Assembly (NCBI GenBank): GCA_020091685.1
Contig: CM034613.1
Coordinates: forward strand, 11,407,469 to 11,471,468
Source of the DNA: Lutjanus erythropterus
Lineage: Eukaryota; Chordata; Actinopteri; Lutjaniformes; Lutjanidae
Reading direction: 5' to 3'
DNA length: 64,000 nt
The notes beneath the pieces were generated by a model. That model searched no databases and had not been told where the DNA came from. It worked only from the letters and a program-made list of their open reading frames with translations. Positions 1 to 12,466 of this stretch are shown piece after piece (position 1 is the first letter of the stretch; every line of letters starts with the position of its first letter). The position numbers were made by a program, and so were the translations under genes.

Positions 1-632
1 AGTCTGTGATGTTTCATACCAGATGAAACCAAGAGGGAGGGGAGAGGAAGAGGATCAGATGTTGGTGAGTCCAGTTTTGTCTGAGCAGAGTTTCCATTCC
101 TCATTTCCCTGTGGTTGCAGAAGTGACCGTACTCAACACCAGACTTTTGTTTTGGGTAAACTTTAGTGAATTTATGGGTTTCAGTTCTCGGCGAAGACAT
201 GCTCTTCCTTACATACTAAAAATAACATTATTCACGCGTAAGATTTTTGTTGTTGGGCAGAAAACAATGATTACAAGCAGCTTCCTATGGTTATGGTGAA
301 GTTATGATTGTCTATCGTCTGTAATGTGTGACAATCAACAGCTTGCTGACAAGAGAGTCGATAAAGTCCATGTAAAAGAAAAAAAAACTGGCATGTTTGT
401 CGTTTGTTTTGATTGTTTCAAGTTCCACCAGTTTAACACCGATCTTCCCGAGAACTGTGTTTGACTCAGCGCCTGCAAACAGCCAACCACAAACATTCCC
501 CTGGCGGTGGTGGAGGGACAACCGACACCACCGACACGCACACAGAGGAAGTGAACCCGAGAGAGGAAGCGCATTTCTGCTGCGCTGCCCAGTTTTTTTT
601 TTTTCTTTCTCCGTCCGAGAAGACAGATCGAT
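1..632. other. Left edge: no gene assigned; CpG-enriched stretch at its right end
   Basis: No open frame here resembles a known protein. Two short splice-like blocks (about 23-64 and 119-154) have AG before and GT after them but are too short to judge. From about 420 to 632 the sequence becomes richer in CpG than its surroundings and ends in a pyrimidine run, which would suit a promoter and 5' UTR for the candidate exon at 633. Confidence 0.4.
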
Positions 633-679
633 ATGGATAAGAGAGGAGAGGAGACCGGCTCCCAAAAAGCTGAGTCAAG
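633..679 (+). CDS. Candidate first coding exon of an unidentified + strand gene
   Basis: An ATG at 633 has G at -3 and G at +4, a strong Kozak context. It opens a 15-codon frame (MDKRGEETGSQKAES plus two bases of the next codon) that ends at a possible donor, AAG|GTACAC, at 680. The upstream 200 bases are CpG-enriched and look like a 5' UTR. I do not recognise the peptide and found no second exon for it before casq1 starts on the same strand, so the gene would have to finish within about 30 kb of repeat-rich DNA. It may equally be a chance open frame beside a simple-sequence tract. Treat it as a pointer, not a gene model. Confidence 0.2.
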
Positions 680-714
680 GTACACACACTCTCTCTCTTT
701 CACACACACACACT

Positions 715-1104
715 TGCATACTTGTGAGGACCATAGCCCCTAATAATCACAACTATGAGCTAAACCCCATTTGCCTTGATGTGAACCTAAAACTAAATCT
801 GATCTTTTCCCTTAAACCAGGCCTTAACCCCTAAAAGGTCCTCTTGAGGGCAGAATGTCCCGATTTGTCAAACGTGTACTCATAAACCTGCAGAAATACA
901 CACATTTAAAATGGCGAGGACCCTAGGCCCCTAATCATCACAACTACATCATAAACCCCCTTACCCTAATGTTAACCTAAAACTAAATCTTGTCCCTAAA
1001 ACCAGGCCATAACCCCGAAACAGCCCTTTCTAGGGCAAAATATCCCCATGTTTCAATGATGTCCTCAAAGGCCTGCAAGAATACACAATCATCACAACTA
1101 CATG

Positions 1105-1142
<38 letters not shown>

Positions 1143-1380
1143 AATGCCTGAATGTTAACCGAAAAACTAAAACTAAATGTTGTCGGTAAAAAGCTTAACC
1201 CAGGAATGTCCTTCTTGAGAGCATAATATTCCCACGTTTGCACTTGTGTACTGGTGAGGACCCTAGCCCGTGACCATCATAACTACATGGTAACCCCACT
1301 GTGCTAATGTTAACCTTAAACTAAATCTTACCACATCTTACCCTGAAACAGTGCATTCAAGGTCAAACCCCCCCCCCTTT
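715..1380. repeat. Degenerate minisatellite, units about 170-190 bp, with an AC microsatellite
   Basis: The phrase 'gaggacc(c/a)tag(c)ccc...atca(t/c)aactac' recurs near 725, 916 and 1256, with a damaged copy near 1086. Each is followed by a 'gttaacct(a)aaactaaatct' segment. An (AC)n tract at about 1107-1141 interrupts one unit. Similar 'GAGGACC...CCCTAA' arrays with CA tails are common in fish genomes. Confidence 0.75.
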
Positions 1381-4300
1381 TCAAACTGTCCTTAGAAACA
1401 TGCAAGAGGAAACTCATTCAACGCACAGATTACTGTTGCTAACACTCTAAACTTGACAAGAATTAACTTCTCTTTCAGAAATTTAAAGGAATTTGCAGTT
1501 ACTGTTTCAATAAAACAACTCTTCTCTATTCTGCTGTGCTGGGATTGTTTAACAGCTTGTAAAAGTGCCCACTGTGGAGGGATAATATGACTGGAATGCA
1601 GCCTTACAGGAAATGGACAGACAGCTGCCATACTATACAAGTGTCACACACGACGGCAAAGAAGACACTGATTAAACATATGCACAGACTGTAAATTGCA
1701 TCAAGTGTCTCAGTTGACTGAAACAACTGGTCACTGAACAGAAAACGATTAGCAGTTGCACTGATTTTTTTTTTTTTTTTTTGAAATGCCAAACACTGCC
1801 TTGTTCCAGCTTTTCAGTTGTGCAGACCCGGTGAGCTGCCATGACTACTCAATTAATTGATTAGATGTCAACTGTGCAATTAATCTCCAACTATTTTGCA
1901 ACTAAACAGGCAATTTGATTATGTAACCTTGGGCTCTGTGACATTACGGCTGTGCGATAAGACAGTATACTGTATATTATGCAATGATAGAAATGAGTCC
2001 ATTGGAGGAGATTTGGCAGCACCGTTACGAACGTGGGAGCTGTCATGTAGTGGCTCTGCTACATATTAGGAGGAGGCCAGGTAGGAAATCGGGGCTGGAT
2101 CTTCGCGTGATTTTGCAAATTCAACTGCATCGCATGGTAACATAACTTGGACAGCAGCACTGTTCATCACATTCTCACATGAAGAGAAAGCGACAGTTGT
2201 TGGCGGTAATGCAGTGACAGGAAAACATGGAAGAGGATAATGAAATTGTAAATACAGAGCAGGAGGTACTCCGGCCAACCCAGGATGAGGGAGAAGAACT
2301 TCACTGTATGGAGGCTCCAAATAAATAATAATAAGAAAATAATCAAATGTGATGAAGTATGTTACAGCATGGGTATTTTAACTCTGATGGATGTATACCA
2401 ATATGTTGATATAAAACTGAGCTACATATATTGCGATAGAAGATTTGGGTAATATCATCCATCTCATGTGACACTATGGTTTTCTGAGATTTTATAGCTC
2501 ATATATATGTACTGCTCTGGTGTAAACCAAGTCTCCTAAAGCCCCCGCATATCAGTGATATCATGTAGCCTATATCTTCACTGTAGAGCTTTAGTTTGGA
2601 GCCACGTTCACATGCAAAGTGCATATCGTCGTCTGAACTGGGTGTGTCTGGTGTGACGGTGAACGGCATGCTGGAGCGTTAGGAGACTTGGATCATACCA
2701 GACAAGGAGTGTGGAGGTATTTATGTTTGTTTGTTTTTTTTCTCTCTGTTTGAAAAGTGGTCACTATTCACTTCGATTGTTAGGAAGATTTTGAAATGCT
2801 GTTTTACTGAGAAACCAAGAAACAAAACGTAACCTTCAGTCAGCATGAGGGTGAGTAGAAATTGTCATTTTTGGGTGAACTGTCCCTTTAAAAGAGTTTA
2901 GTATTGCAAACTAGGCTCAACTTAAACATTGCTTAAAGGAACTATCATATTTTCTTGATTTTGAAGGTCCCTCTAGACAAATGTAGTAGTTTTGATGTCA
3001 TAATAAAAACAGCTTCCTTAAATGTACAACTCACTGTAAACTAACCTGCAAAAATGTAAACGCAGGCTTGTTTCATCGGATTTTAAGGAGACTCTGACCT
3101 AGCAGCAGACATTAAGAATAACGCCATAGAAATAGCCAATCTTCTTGCTGATGGTCTTTTGTTAACTTATGTAGATCATATAGAAAGCATGAGAAATTTC
3201 AGAACAATTAAAAAGAACTTCCTGTAGTAGTATTAATATTTAAATCTGCCATTCTCTTTAATGTCCAAAAGCTATTAAACTTATTTTCACCTCTTGAACC
3301 ATTAAATCCACTTTTTCCTTTACCTTGTTTAAAGTTGCGTTACAAAAACTTGTCTTTTCTGAGCAAAAAAATTCTCTTGGTTTTAAAAAAAAAAAAGTAT
3401 TATGGGATTATTTTTGTGACACTGTCAGGATATTAAAACCAGAAAACAAAGAGATGTTTGGTGATATAAAACTGCCATTGGCCAGAGAGAGGAGTACTAG
3501 TCACTCCCACCCCTACAAGCACACATACACACATGTGGTGTTGGCAGGCCAGACACATCCATTCATAAAAAGACCCACCCTTTTCCCCATCCGCTCACAC
3601 ACACACACACACACACACAAGCATCCGGGACGGTCACAGGTGGTCGCTGGTGTTTTATTATCGTCTCTTTAATGAACTGAATTTTGTGTGGCTTTAAAAG
3701 TAGGTCAATATCGTCCAAAATAAGTGCACAAATATAAATATAAACTTAAAACATCACAGACAACATGATTTATTATGATTCAATTGAAGAACATATAATA
3801 ATATCAGTAAATTAAGTCTCTATGGGAATATTTGGCTGGGGAAGTAATGAAAAGGGCATTGGATACGTGAACGCCTGCAGCGACACTAAACCCAATCCAA
3901 TTAGTTTAATCAATGGTGTGTTAAATGCCCACTGGAGAATGGGAAATTCACAAACTTCCCACATGACAGTCAAGTTCATGGTTGTGTCGTGACAATGCAA
4001 CAAAAGTTTTGACCTCAAAGCACATTTTACAGATAGAATTATCGATGACGCGTTTCTATTTTTTAAATATGTTAATATTTTAAAACTTTTGAGCCATTTT
4101 GGCCTAATTTTGGTCAAAATCAGGAAGAAAGTGTGAGTTTCATCAGCAAAATAGTGTAGAATAAAGGGCCATGAACGCCCCATTTCTTCAAGTTCACTCT
4201 CTCCGTGCATTTAACCCTTTAAATGCCATAAACAATCCGGAAAACTTAATTTTACAGGCAGTCTGTGAAGTAGGCGAGACTCACACACACACGCACACAC

Positions 4301-4499
4301 AGAGAGATACAGCAATAATGTAACGGTATGCGAGGACGAAATGATCCATGTCTATGAATGGAGGAGGCTGGCCGATTCCCATCGCGGTCCAGTTAATGAA
4401 CTACACCCCCTGGAGATGTTTTTTATCTTACAGAAAGCGAAATAAAACGGTTTGCATGTGATTTATGCAGTAAAAAGAGAGTTAAACAGACGTACTCAC
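1381..4499. other. Noncoding stretch, no gene seen
   Basis: No convincing exon on either strand. It contains a poly-T run near 1767-1783, a 'gggtgaactgtccctttaa' fragment near 2872 that looks like the end of a dispersed fish repeat, and a short CA microsatellite at about 3597-3620. If the CpG-rich exon at 4500-4890 is real, this is the start of that - strand gene's first intron. Confidence 0.6.
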
Positions 4500-4890
4500 C
4501 CCGAGCAGCAGCAAAAATGAGTCAGCTACAGACAGGGAGAGAGATGCGGGAGTCTGCGGGAAGATAATCTCCTCTGGGTGTCACAGAAAGCAGCTCTGCG
4601 GGGAGTTTAATTTCGGCCTAAAAAGAGAGGCTGCAGGGAGAAAAAAAAAAGTCCACTCCGTCCGTCGGTTCACTTTTGCGGCTTCAGTGATGGGTTTGCG
4701 TCCGTTTCACCAGCGTGGGGAGACGCGGCCGTGAAGGGGACACGCGTGGGACGAGCTGTCAGACAGTGTTTGGAGGTGATAAAAGAGAAACGCCGGGTTC
4801 AGGATGGTCGTGATTCCGCTCAGTGTCGGTGTGTCTCGCTGTCCGCCGCTCTGCTCTGTCACCGGCTGCTGCTGCTGCTGCTGCTGAAAC
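4500..4890 (-). other. Probable noncoding first exon (5' UTR) of an unidentified - strand gene
   Basis: This block has dozens of CpGs in an otherwise CpG-poor region, as expected of an unmethylated promoter island. Read on the - strand it ends at CTCGGG|GTGAGT (exon side at 4500, GT at 4499-4498), an excellent splice donor. No ATG occurs on the - strand across the block, so it would be pure 5' UTR, with the coding exons left of the window or in an unseen part of 1-4490. A CTG/CAG run lies at about 4866-4887. I cannot name the gene. The 5' limit near 4890 is a guess from the composition. Confidence 0.5.
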
Positions 4891-5020
4891 GTGGAAACGC
4901 CTTTTCCTCCCTCCCTCTCTCCCTCTCCCGGTCACGGTTAAGCACGCTGTCTGATTCGTCCAGAGATCGTCTATTGGAAACAATGGCGCACTCTTCCAAT
5001 AAACCACTCCATGAATGAAT
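4891..5020 (-). promoter_or_regulatory. Putative promoter with CCAAT boxes for the - strand first exon
   Basis: Just upstream (- strand sense) of the CpG-rich exon, an ATTGG (CCAAT on the - strand) lies at about 4972-4976 and a + strand CCAAT at about 4994-4999. No TATA box is visible. CCAAT boxes 80-100 bases from a CpG-island start are a common TATA-less promoter layout. This is inferred from composition and motifs only. Confidence 0.4.
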
Positions 5021-8000
5021 GACTAGGTGGATAAAAATATGGACAAATGGGAATGAGACATTGACAACCCCAAGTCGGCCATTTCTTGGAGGGTTACTTT
5101 AAAAATGTTTAAAAAAAAGTGAAAAAAAAAAAAAAAAGAAAATAGAAATATTATGTAACTTGATTACTTTCTGTGTTGCTAATGCGGTTAATCTGATTAC
5201 ATATTTTTTTATAACTATAATGGGCTGTAGTTACCTTTTTGTTGTATCCTAATTACATAGTCCGGTTATGAGGAATTCATTACTCCCCAAGCCTGACTGA
5301 TACCACTCACTTAACTCTGTATAAAACGGGTTACATTTAATTTCAATGTGATTGTTTAACACTGCCGTATAGTGGGAATCTAATAGCAAATCACACAACC
5401 AACAACAACAAAAAAAAATGAATCATGAGATTATTATTTTTTTTTCCCAGTATAGAAACTGATGACTTGACCAACTAATTAACCAAGACTACCAAGAGAC
5501 GCTCTCTTTCTCTGTGATAGTTCATCAGCTCATTGTGAGATCGTGTGTTGTTATGCTGAACATCCTCACTCACAGTCAGGGCACGAAAAATAGCACCGCC
5601 ACCAGCACAATGATGGTCATGTATGCAAGTATGCCAGTAAATAAAACAAACAATCCATTGACCATGTGCCTCTCCAATGCTGACACAGTGCTGTGAAGAT
5701 AACATGTCTCCTAATTAGTAACGATTGAGATCATTAACTAACTTCAATTTTGTAATATATCACCTCTTTTCCTCTATTGAGAGCTTCTCTTTAAAGGCAT
5801 TTGTCTTTTACACAAACTGACGATGAATGATGGACAGATGACAAGTCACCTGACGATAATGACAGATTATAACAATGAAAACTATGTACGCTCTCCTTTG
5901 TCACTACAAAACAATGCTTCAAAAAGAAGCTAAACCGGTGAGACACCCCTATCCGTGCAAGATTTAAAGATTTTTGACTCTGTTGACTCATAGTGTAAGC
6001 GCCTCGTCTCATCTTGTTGCATTGTTGTAGAAGAAGTGACAAGTCAAACTTCACAGCAAATTGTCATTCATCATTTGTCAGAAATTGGGCCTACACCTTT
6101 TTGGTATTTCTGGAGCTTTTTCGCCAACTTTTCATCAATATTAAAGGCACAATATGCAACATTTTTTCAAAACACAACGTACACACTCATGTAAACATAA
6201 TTCCTCTTGATCTTCATGTCCCACTAGGGGTATGTGTGTGTATATTTCCTTATTTTTATCATTATTTTGCTGTACTCTGGATGCTTTACCACCCTCAAAC
6301 ATCCGTATTTCACCTTTAATCTTTATGGTGTGTTTTATGTTTAACTGCACAGACAAATCTTACTGATTCTGCCTTTAAGTAATCTGAGACTTTGTATAGG
6401 TATATGGACTACAGCTGCAGCCATTGTTTCCATCAGCAGTGCACAATGACATAAGCTGTATGTTCTGGGGCTGAACAAGCTGTAAATTACAGTAATAAGT
6501 GTTGATGTCAACTTCCTTCAACTGCCAAAAATGGAAACAAAAAGGAAACAGAAATTGATGGTCAGCAAAAACTGAAAATAATTTTGGCAGTTTTGCTGTA
6601 TGCAATAATCGACTGTAAAAAGTTCTCAACTTTTCAAAAGAATGTGTGCTACTGAAATGCTCATCAGAGATAAATTACAAAGGAACAGATTTTTTTTTTT
6701 TGATCACCTTTTGATCTGTATATTCAAGGCTGAGGGGTGTCCCAGCATGCACTGGGAGGAGAGAACAAACATCCTGAACAGTAAAAACAAAAAAAAATCC
6801 ATATAAAATGCATTTGTCAGATAGCTCTTAAAGCATTGGCCTTAAAACATTTTATCCATTCCTGTTGGAAACAACACTTTTAACCAAGAACAATATTTTT
6901 GGTTTCCTGTTGTCCCTGTCTAACATTTGGTCCTGTGAAAAAAGAACAGAGTGAGAGATCTTTCTGTCCTCCTTTACTTCTGATTCCACTTTTTTTCTCA
7001 GACACTGATACACACTCAGACACACACACATTTTTCAAAGCTGATGTCACCGCGCTATCCGGTCCGCAAATCCCTCCTCCTGTTTCTTTCTCTCCATCAG
7101 ACCACGATCCAAAACACCGCCAACCCCCCCTCCTCCCTTCACCCTCCATCCCCAACACCATTCTTTTAAAAAGTGACAGTGAGCCAACAGGAGCTGTGCT
7201 GCTGGGTGCTGATCCCTCAAATGAAGCTAAATCATCCATCAGCCTTCTCTTTTCTGCCCTCCAGAAAGAAGAGTTGCCCTGTAGAACAATTAAATGGATA
7301 CAAGTGGAAAAACAGGGCTGTACTTTTAAAAATACTGATTTAAAATAGAGTTTAAGATCTTCTATGTTAGTATCCCAGATTTCTATGAGGTACAATAGAA
7401 ATCATGGAGTAAAAATTTGAAAATGTTGTTTTTTTTCTTCCAAAGAGCTAGAATAAGAGAAGTACTTTCTATAATCTCCAATACATTGGAGGACTTTTTA
7501 GTTTTATGTCCAAAACATCCATAAAGACATATTTGACCTCAATTTTATTAGATTTTATCTCAACAAGCCAGATTTGTGGAACATTTTTAATGTCACTTAT
7601 GATTATCTATGCTGTGGCAAAGTCTGTTCTAACATTTGGCTCCTTAAATGTCATTGGCATACATAATAGTAGATGATAGAATCGCTTAGACCACTAACTT
7701 TGCATCAGCTGGCACCTGCAGCATTCCAATTATCTCAATCTGAGGCTTTAAAATCCAGGGACAAAATCAGTCCGCTGTCGTCTCTGACACAGTTAATACA
7801 GTTTAAATTTTATAACCAATGTGTGAGTTGTTTAGTGACACTGTGCCGTTTTTTTGTTTTGTTTTGTGGTGCGGTGAGGTTTGGGATAATAAACAATAGA
7901 TGGTGCCACAATTGATCTTTCCTAAGTCCCGCCCCTTTTTGCTCTGTGTTCCAATAACAGATGAGCAAGCTTTGTACCAACACCTATGACAAGAAAAACA

Positions 8001-8604
8001 AGTTCTGAAGATGGTTAAAAGATGTTGGTGGGCGAGAGAGAGAGAGAAGATTCCTGAAGGCGTTTCATTCAGTTTTTGGATTTGGGAGGCAGTGGAGAGA
8101 ATGACAACAAAAGCAAAAGCAAGGAAAAATAAGCAAGTTTCCAGTAAATAAAAAGGAGTATTACTGTATGCTCAAAAAACAAACTTTTCTTGTTGGTGCA
8201 TTGCATTCTGGTCAAGTGAGGCTAATGTAATTCCAGCTTTTCTTATGGATTTCTTTTTGAATGAGTGTTGAACGTTGGTGTATGAGTGAGTTTTGAAAAA
8301 GAGTCTTCTGAGTTACTGACACAAAATCCAACGTTTATTGTTGATTTGAGTGTGGAGATTCTTTTACGACCTTAGAACCTGTGGTTGAATTATTTTTTTC
8401 TTACCAGCTCTTTCAACTTGAGTAGGTGTTTACTGGTGATGTTTCAGTTTGCAAAAATGTGTGGAGTTGTTGATAAAAAGCTAGATTTTGGCAGACAAAG
8501 CACTTTTCAAGGGAAGTCGGTCATAAAATCAGTGGTGTATAACCGCACAGCTGAGAACTGTGATTCATTTGCTGGAAACATCTTTATTTTTGAGTAGAAA
8601 GGTG
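5021..8604. other. Intergenic, no gene seen
   Basis: No recognisable coding sequence. It contains A- and T-rich runs near 5100-5140 and fragments resembling dispersed fish repeats, such as 'ttaaaggcacaatatgcaac' near 6141. The open frames at about 6880-7395 on both strands have no recognisable domain and overlap each other, so I treat them as chance. Confidence 0.6.
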
Positions 8605-9255
8605 CTCAGTAGCCCAGGGTTTCTGTTGTTGTATTTTGTGTTTCAAAATACACCACAAATTTTCAATGGGAGTCTGGTATGGACTGCAGGCAGGTCAGTC
8701 TGGTACATGAACTCTTTCACTATGAAGACACGCTGTTGTAACACCTGCAGAATGTGTTTTGGCATTGTATTGCTGAAATAAGCAGGGACTTCCCTGAAAA
8801 AGACGTCATCTGGATGGCAGCATGTGTTGCTGTTTGCATCAGTCCATCTCGGGCCCTGAGAAGTCTGCAGCATTTCTGGATGTTGCTGATATTTGGCTTT
8901 CACTTTTGCATGGTAGAATCTTAACATTTGTAGATGCAGCAACAAACTGTGTTTACTGACAATGTTGGCCCTTTAAATGCAGAGAATTCTCTGGATTCTC
9001 TTAATCTTTTAATGGTATTATGGATTGTAGATGGTGGAATCCCAAAATTCATTGCAGTTTTGTGTTGAGAAACATTGTTCTTAAACTGTTTTTGACGAGG
9101 TAGTGAATGTCACCCCATCCTTGCTTGAGAACGACTGAGTCTTCCGAGGATGTGGGTGTAAAGTGCGCAGCTGCTTTAGCTCTTGTGAACAGTCTTGAAG
9201 TGTAACTTAAACCCAGAGTGGCCGCAGGTGTTGGAACAACCACACATGAAGCCCC
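8605..9255 (-). mobile_element. Decayed Tc1-like transposon, copy 1
   Basis: The + strand carries the reverse complement of a Tc1-type transposase gene. Landmarks shared with copy 2 near 17820 include 'ttttcaatggga' and 'ggactgcaggcaggtcag' around 8660-8700. The stretch near 8980-9090 reverse-translates to a broken Tc1 helix-turn-helix region. The frame is interrupted many times, so no active protein is possible. The terminal inverted repeats are not clearly preserved. Confidence 0.8.
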
Positions 9256-10594
9256 TGAAAGAAGTGATTCTGCCTGCAGCTACACAACGCTGATAACTTC
9301 TAATGGTTTCAAATGCCTCAGGTATGTGTAGATATGTGTGTTTCCTTCCTTTTGAAAGTATAAATTGTCACTACATGAACAAAATTATAAAAAAAGAAGG
9401 ATATTTTACAGAATGATTGACTTTTAGTCTTTTTTCTAATAGCTTTTCCCTTCATTTTGATGTGCAGTGTTGTTTTGTGTTGTGGAAACTTCCTAAAATT
9501 TGTTGTGCATCTCATGACCTTCACTCTTTCAAAATGTACTTCATTCCCCATCAGAAAAAAAAAAAGAGTTATGACTTTGTTGTTGGTCTGTAACTCATGA
9601 CGAGGCTGATCTTCAAATCTCTGAACATGAATTAGACTTTTGTTGTGAGGTTTGTGACTCCAAGGCAAGGACGAAGACCCCTTTTTAATACAAAACGCAC
9701 GTACAAACACACATCTCGCATATACACAATACTCCTAACAAAGAATCCTAACCCCTTTAACTCTGATTTTTTTTAATAACCTCATTTGATTTCATGCATG
9801 ACATGCCTCAATTCAAAAGACGTTTGGTAAACAGTAGCAGACCCTGATCACTCAAGTTTTGAATGCAGATGAAGTTTAGAACTCGAACTCACATGATGAG
9901 AAAGAAGAGATGTGGTAGTGTATCCCAGAGGTGGGGGTGGGGTCTGTCACATTACAGGGGGAAATTCCAATCTTTCATTTAGTTACGTTAAAAGATTTAT
10001 CACTGACTATGTAACTGCTTTTTTCTGCATTTTCAGCATTTCTGCATTTGCATCACAGTAGAAACCTGCTGCATCGAGTTCAATACACAACCAGGCCTAT
10101 GAAAGTACTGTTTATGACTCATAACTCAGAAGCAGTACTATTAGTATTATAGTTTTGATAGTTTCTGTGGCTTTCACTGTCTCTTAATAAGGAAAAAGGA
10201 AGTGGTGTAGGGTTTCCATCCATTCACCATAGAAGAAATGTTGAAATGTTGCAAAATACATAGTTTCTGTGCTTGGTTTATCTGTAAAAGCAAAACATGA
10301 CAAAGTTCAATGGAAACAGATTCTTCTGCCATGGTTTAATGATACCTCACTGGGTAATTAGCAACACCAGCTGCTCAAAGCTCAAAGAGCCAATTCCTGA
10401 TAACTCCTCACACAACAGTAGTAGACTGACACTCACATTATTTCACATTCATTTAAACAAAATAATGTGCTGCATTCGATTGGACAGCTAGCTGACAGGT
10501 GATAGACTGTTACGTTTGAAGATTTGGTGTTAAAGTCTCGTTCTCAGTGAGTCTCTCAGTCAGTAGTGTGCTGTGAACCTCTTTTTTCCCCCCC
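9256..10594. other. Intergenic, no gene seen
   Basis: AT-rich sequence without recognisable coding potential, RNA gene or strong repeat structure. Confidence 0.6.
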
Positions 10595-10596
10595 TA

Positions 10597-10778
10597 GGAT
10601 GGCAAACCCATGTCCTGTCCTTCTCTGCCTGTGATTGGCCAATTCTTGCTGGCTTCATTGGTTGGATTTGTTAGGTTTAGACATGAGGAGTGTTGATTGG
10701 TTAGGGTTAGGTTAAGAATATTAGGGTAAACCAAATCAGAGGCAAAGTAGGGCCTGTCATGGCCATGCTTTGCCATCC
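10597..10778. mobile_element. MITE, 182 bp, with perfect 10-bp terminal inverted repeats
   Basis: It begins GGATGGCAAA and ends TTTGCCATCC, an exact inverted repeat that continues imperfectly inward (CCCATG... against GCATGG...). A TA dinucleotide flanks both ends (10595-10596 and 10779-10780), consistent with a TA target duplication as made by Tc1/mariner-type elements. It is too short to code for a transposase. Confidence 0.75.
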
Positions 10779-12258
10779 TAGGAACCAAAAATATTGCCCG
10801 ATAAATAAATGTATCTCCAACTGTAACACAATCTCTGGAACATCTTGCATATATGTTATATTCATGTCAAACTGGCCTTGGACAAATGATGTAAATTTCA
10901 TAATGACATAGCATTCTGGCCTGCATTACCTGTTGCAAATAAGCTATTTACAGCTGAGGCAATTTACAAAAGGCTCTACTGGCCCACAGAGGTCAAGAAA
11001 ATTAAATGCTTTTAAGTTTCAGTTGTGATTCTTTTAAAATTAGAATAACATATTTCTGATTTCTTTTTAAAGTAAACTGCTAAAATAAAGCCAGGGGATT
11101 TAAACAGCATGTTAGTGTTAATTTATCCCGGAGGTGGGGGTCGTCTTCAGGTCAGTATTGATTACAAAATCTGCACCTCTTCTGGGGATAAAGTTAATTT
11201 CAGCAGCAGAAGTTAAGTGACAATGCGCAAATACAACTGGCCCATTTTGGGATTTAGTACATATGTGAGAGTAGTCTTACATGTCGCTGTTTATAACACA
11301 GGGTGTTTATTCTTTGTAGACAGGCTGCTTTGAGGAAAAAAAAGGGCTCATAAATTAAGAGTATACCCACTTCTTCAGGCCGCACTACACCACTGCGCAT
11401 TTGTACATCTACTAAACATTGAGCTGCCTACAGCAGGATGGATTTCAACCAAATATATTGTGAATTTTGAATGAACACAATGATCATTGTGGCTGTTAAA
11501 ACAAGGTCACACAGTCTGAATTTCCTCCACCTGTTAGCGACTAAATGAAATGGAGTCCTCTCACCGGCTGGTGTTGCAGAAACAATAGGCATATTGTTGG
11601 TAATGTATGCAAATAAACACACAGTCATTTGCATTGGAGCAACAGAAAAATGCTTTTTGGACTCACAGTGACACAGATACACAAGCATCCACACATACCG
11701 ACATATGAAAATCAAAAACAGAAGCAAATTATTCTTTTTCTGTCTTCATGGCTTTAATGTAATATATATTTTTCACGTGTTCGAGTGTTCAAGATTAACT
11801 TCCATTTCTATAATCAATAACATGAAATATGTTCATACCAGCATTTCCCACAAAAAACCTAAAACATCAGCACTTACCAAAGGGAAAATTAAGTAAAAAA
11901 AAAAACAACAACAAGCATGTCAGTCGTCTCAGTGGGTGATGTGTGAGTCAGTTGATGATCTTTGGTTGCCCTGGGGGGCACATGTTGATTAGCATGCTGG
12001 GATTTCTGGAAATGCTCTCAACATTACAGACAGGCAAGCGCTCACCAACCAACCAAGAATTACCAAAGAAAACATTTAGTGTAAAATATTTCCCTCGTAC
12101 TGATCCTGCAACAGTTGGCTGCAGAGTTGGCTCCAAAGTGGTTATCTTATGCTTTTGGGTTTTTTTCCTTTAATTTATTGTCTAACATAGTTTTCGTGCA
12201 TGTTAAAGGTGCAAAAACACAAAGACCAAATTCAATGCCAAAGGCAATGTTATGTTAT
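10779..12258. other. Intergenic, no gene seen
   Basis: No exon, RNA gene or obvious element recognised. Confidence 0.55.
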
Positions 12259-12466
12259 GTTCCCTAGATGCTACGTTCCCAGGGTCCTATGTTCCCAATA
12301 TCCTATGTTCTCATGGTCCTATGGTGGCAGGTCATGTATTCCCAAGATCCCATGGTCCCATGGTTCTATATTCCCAAGGTTCTGTGTTCCCAGGGTCTAA
12401 TGTTTCCAAGGTCCTATGTTCCACAGGCTATATGTTCCTGGGATCTTATATGCCTAAGATCCTATG
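12259..12466. repeat. 16-bp minisatellite, 13 units
   Basis: Thirteen consecutive 16-base units fit the consensus GTTCCCAAGGTCCTAT with several substitutions per unit and no length change. The period is not a multiple of three, so the three overlapping open frames here are by-products of the repeat. Confidence 0.9.

Noticed and set aside
23..154. Two short AG...GT blocks that look like mini-exons
   Set aside because: Each is about 40 bases or less, frames do not connect, and no protein similarity is visible.
6880..7395. Overlapping ORFs of 149 and 171 codons on opposite strands
   Set aside because: No recognisable domain, low-complexity Pro/Ser or Ser/Gly content, and no supporting splice or promoter signals.
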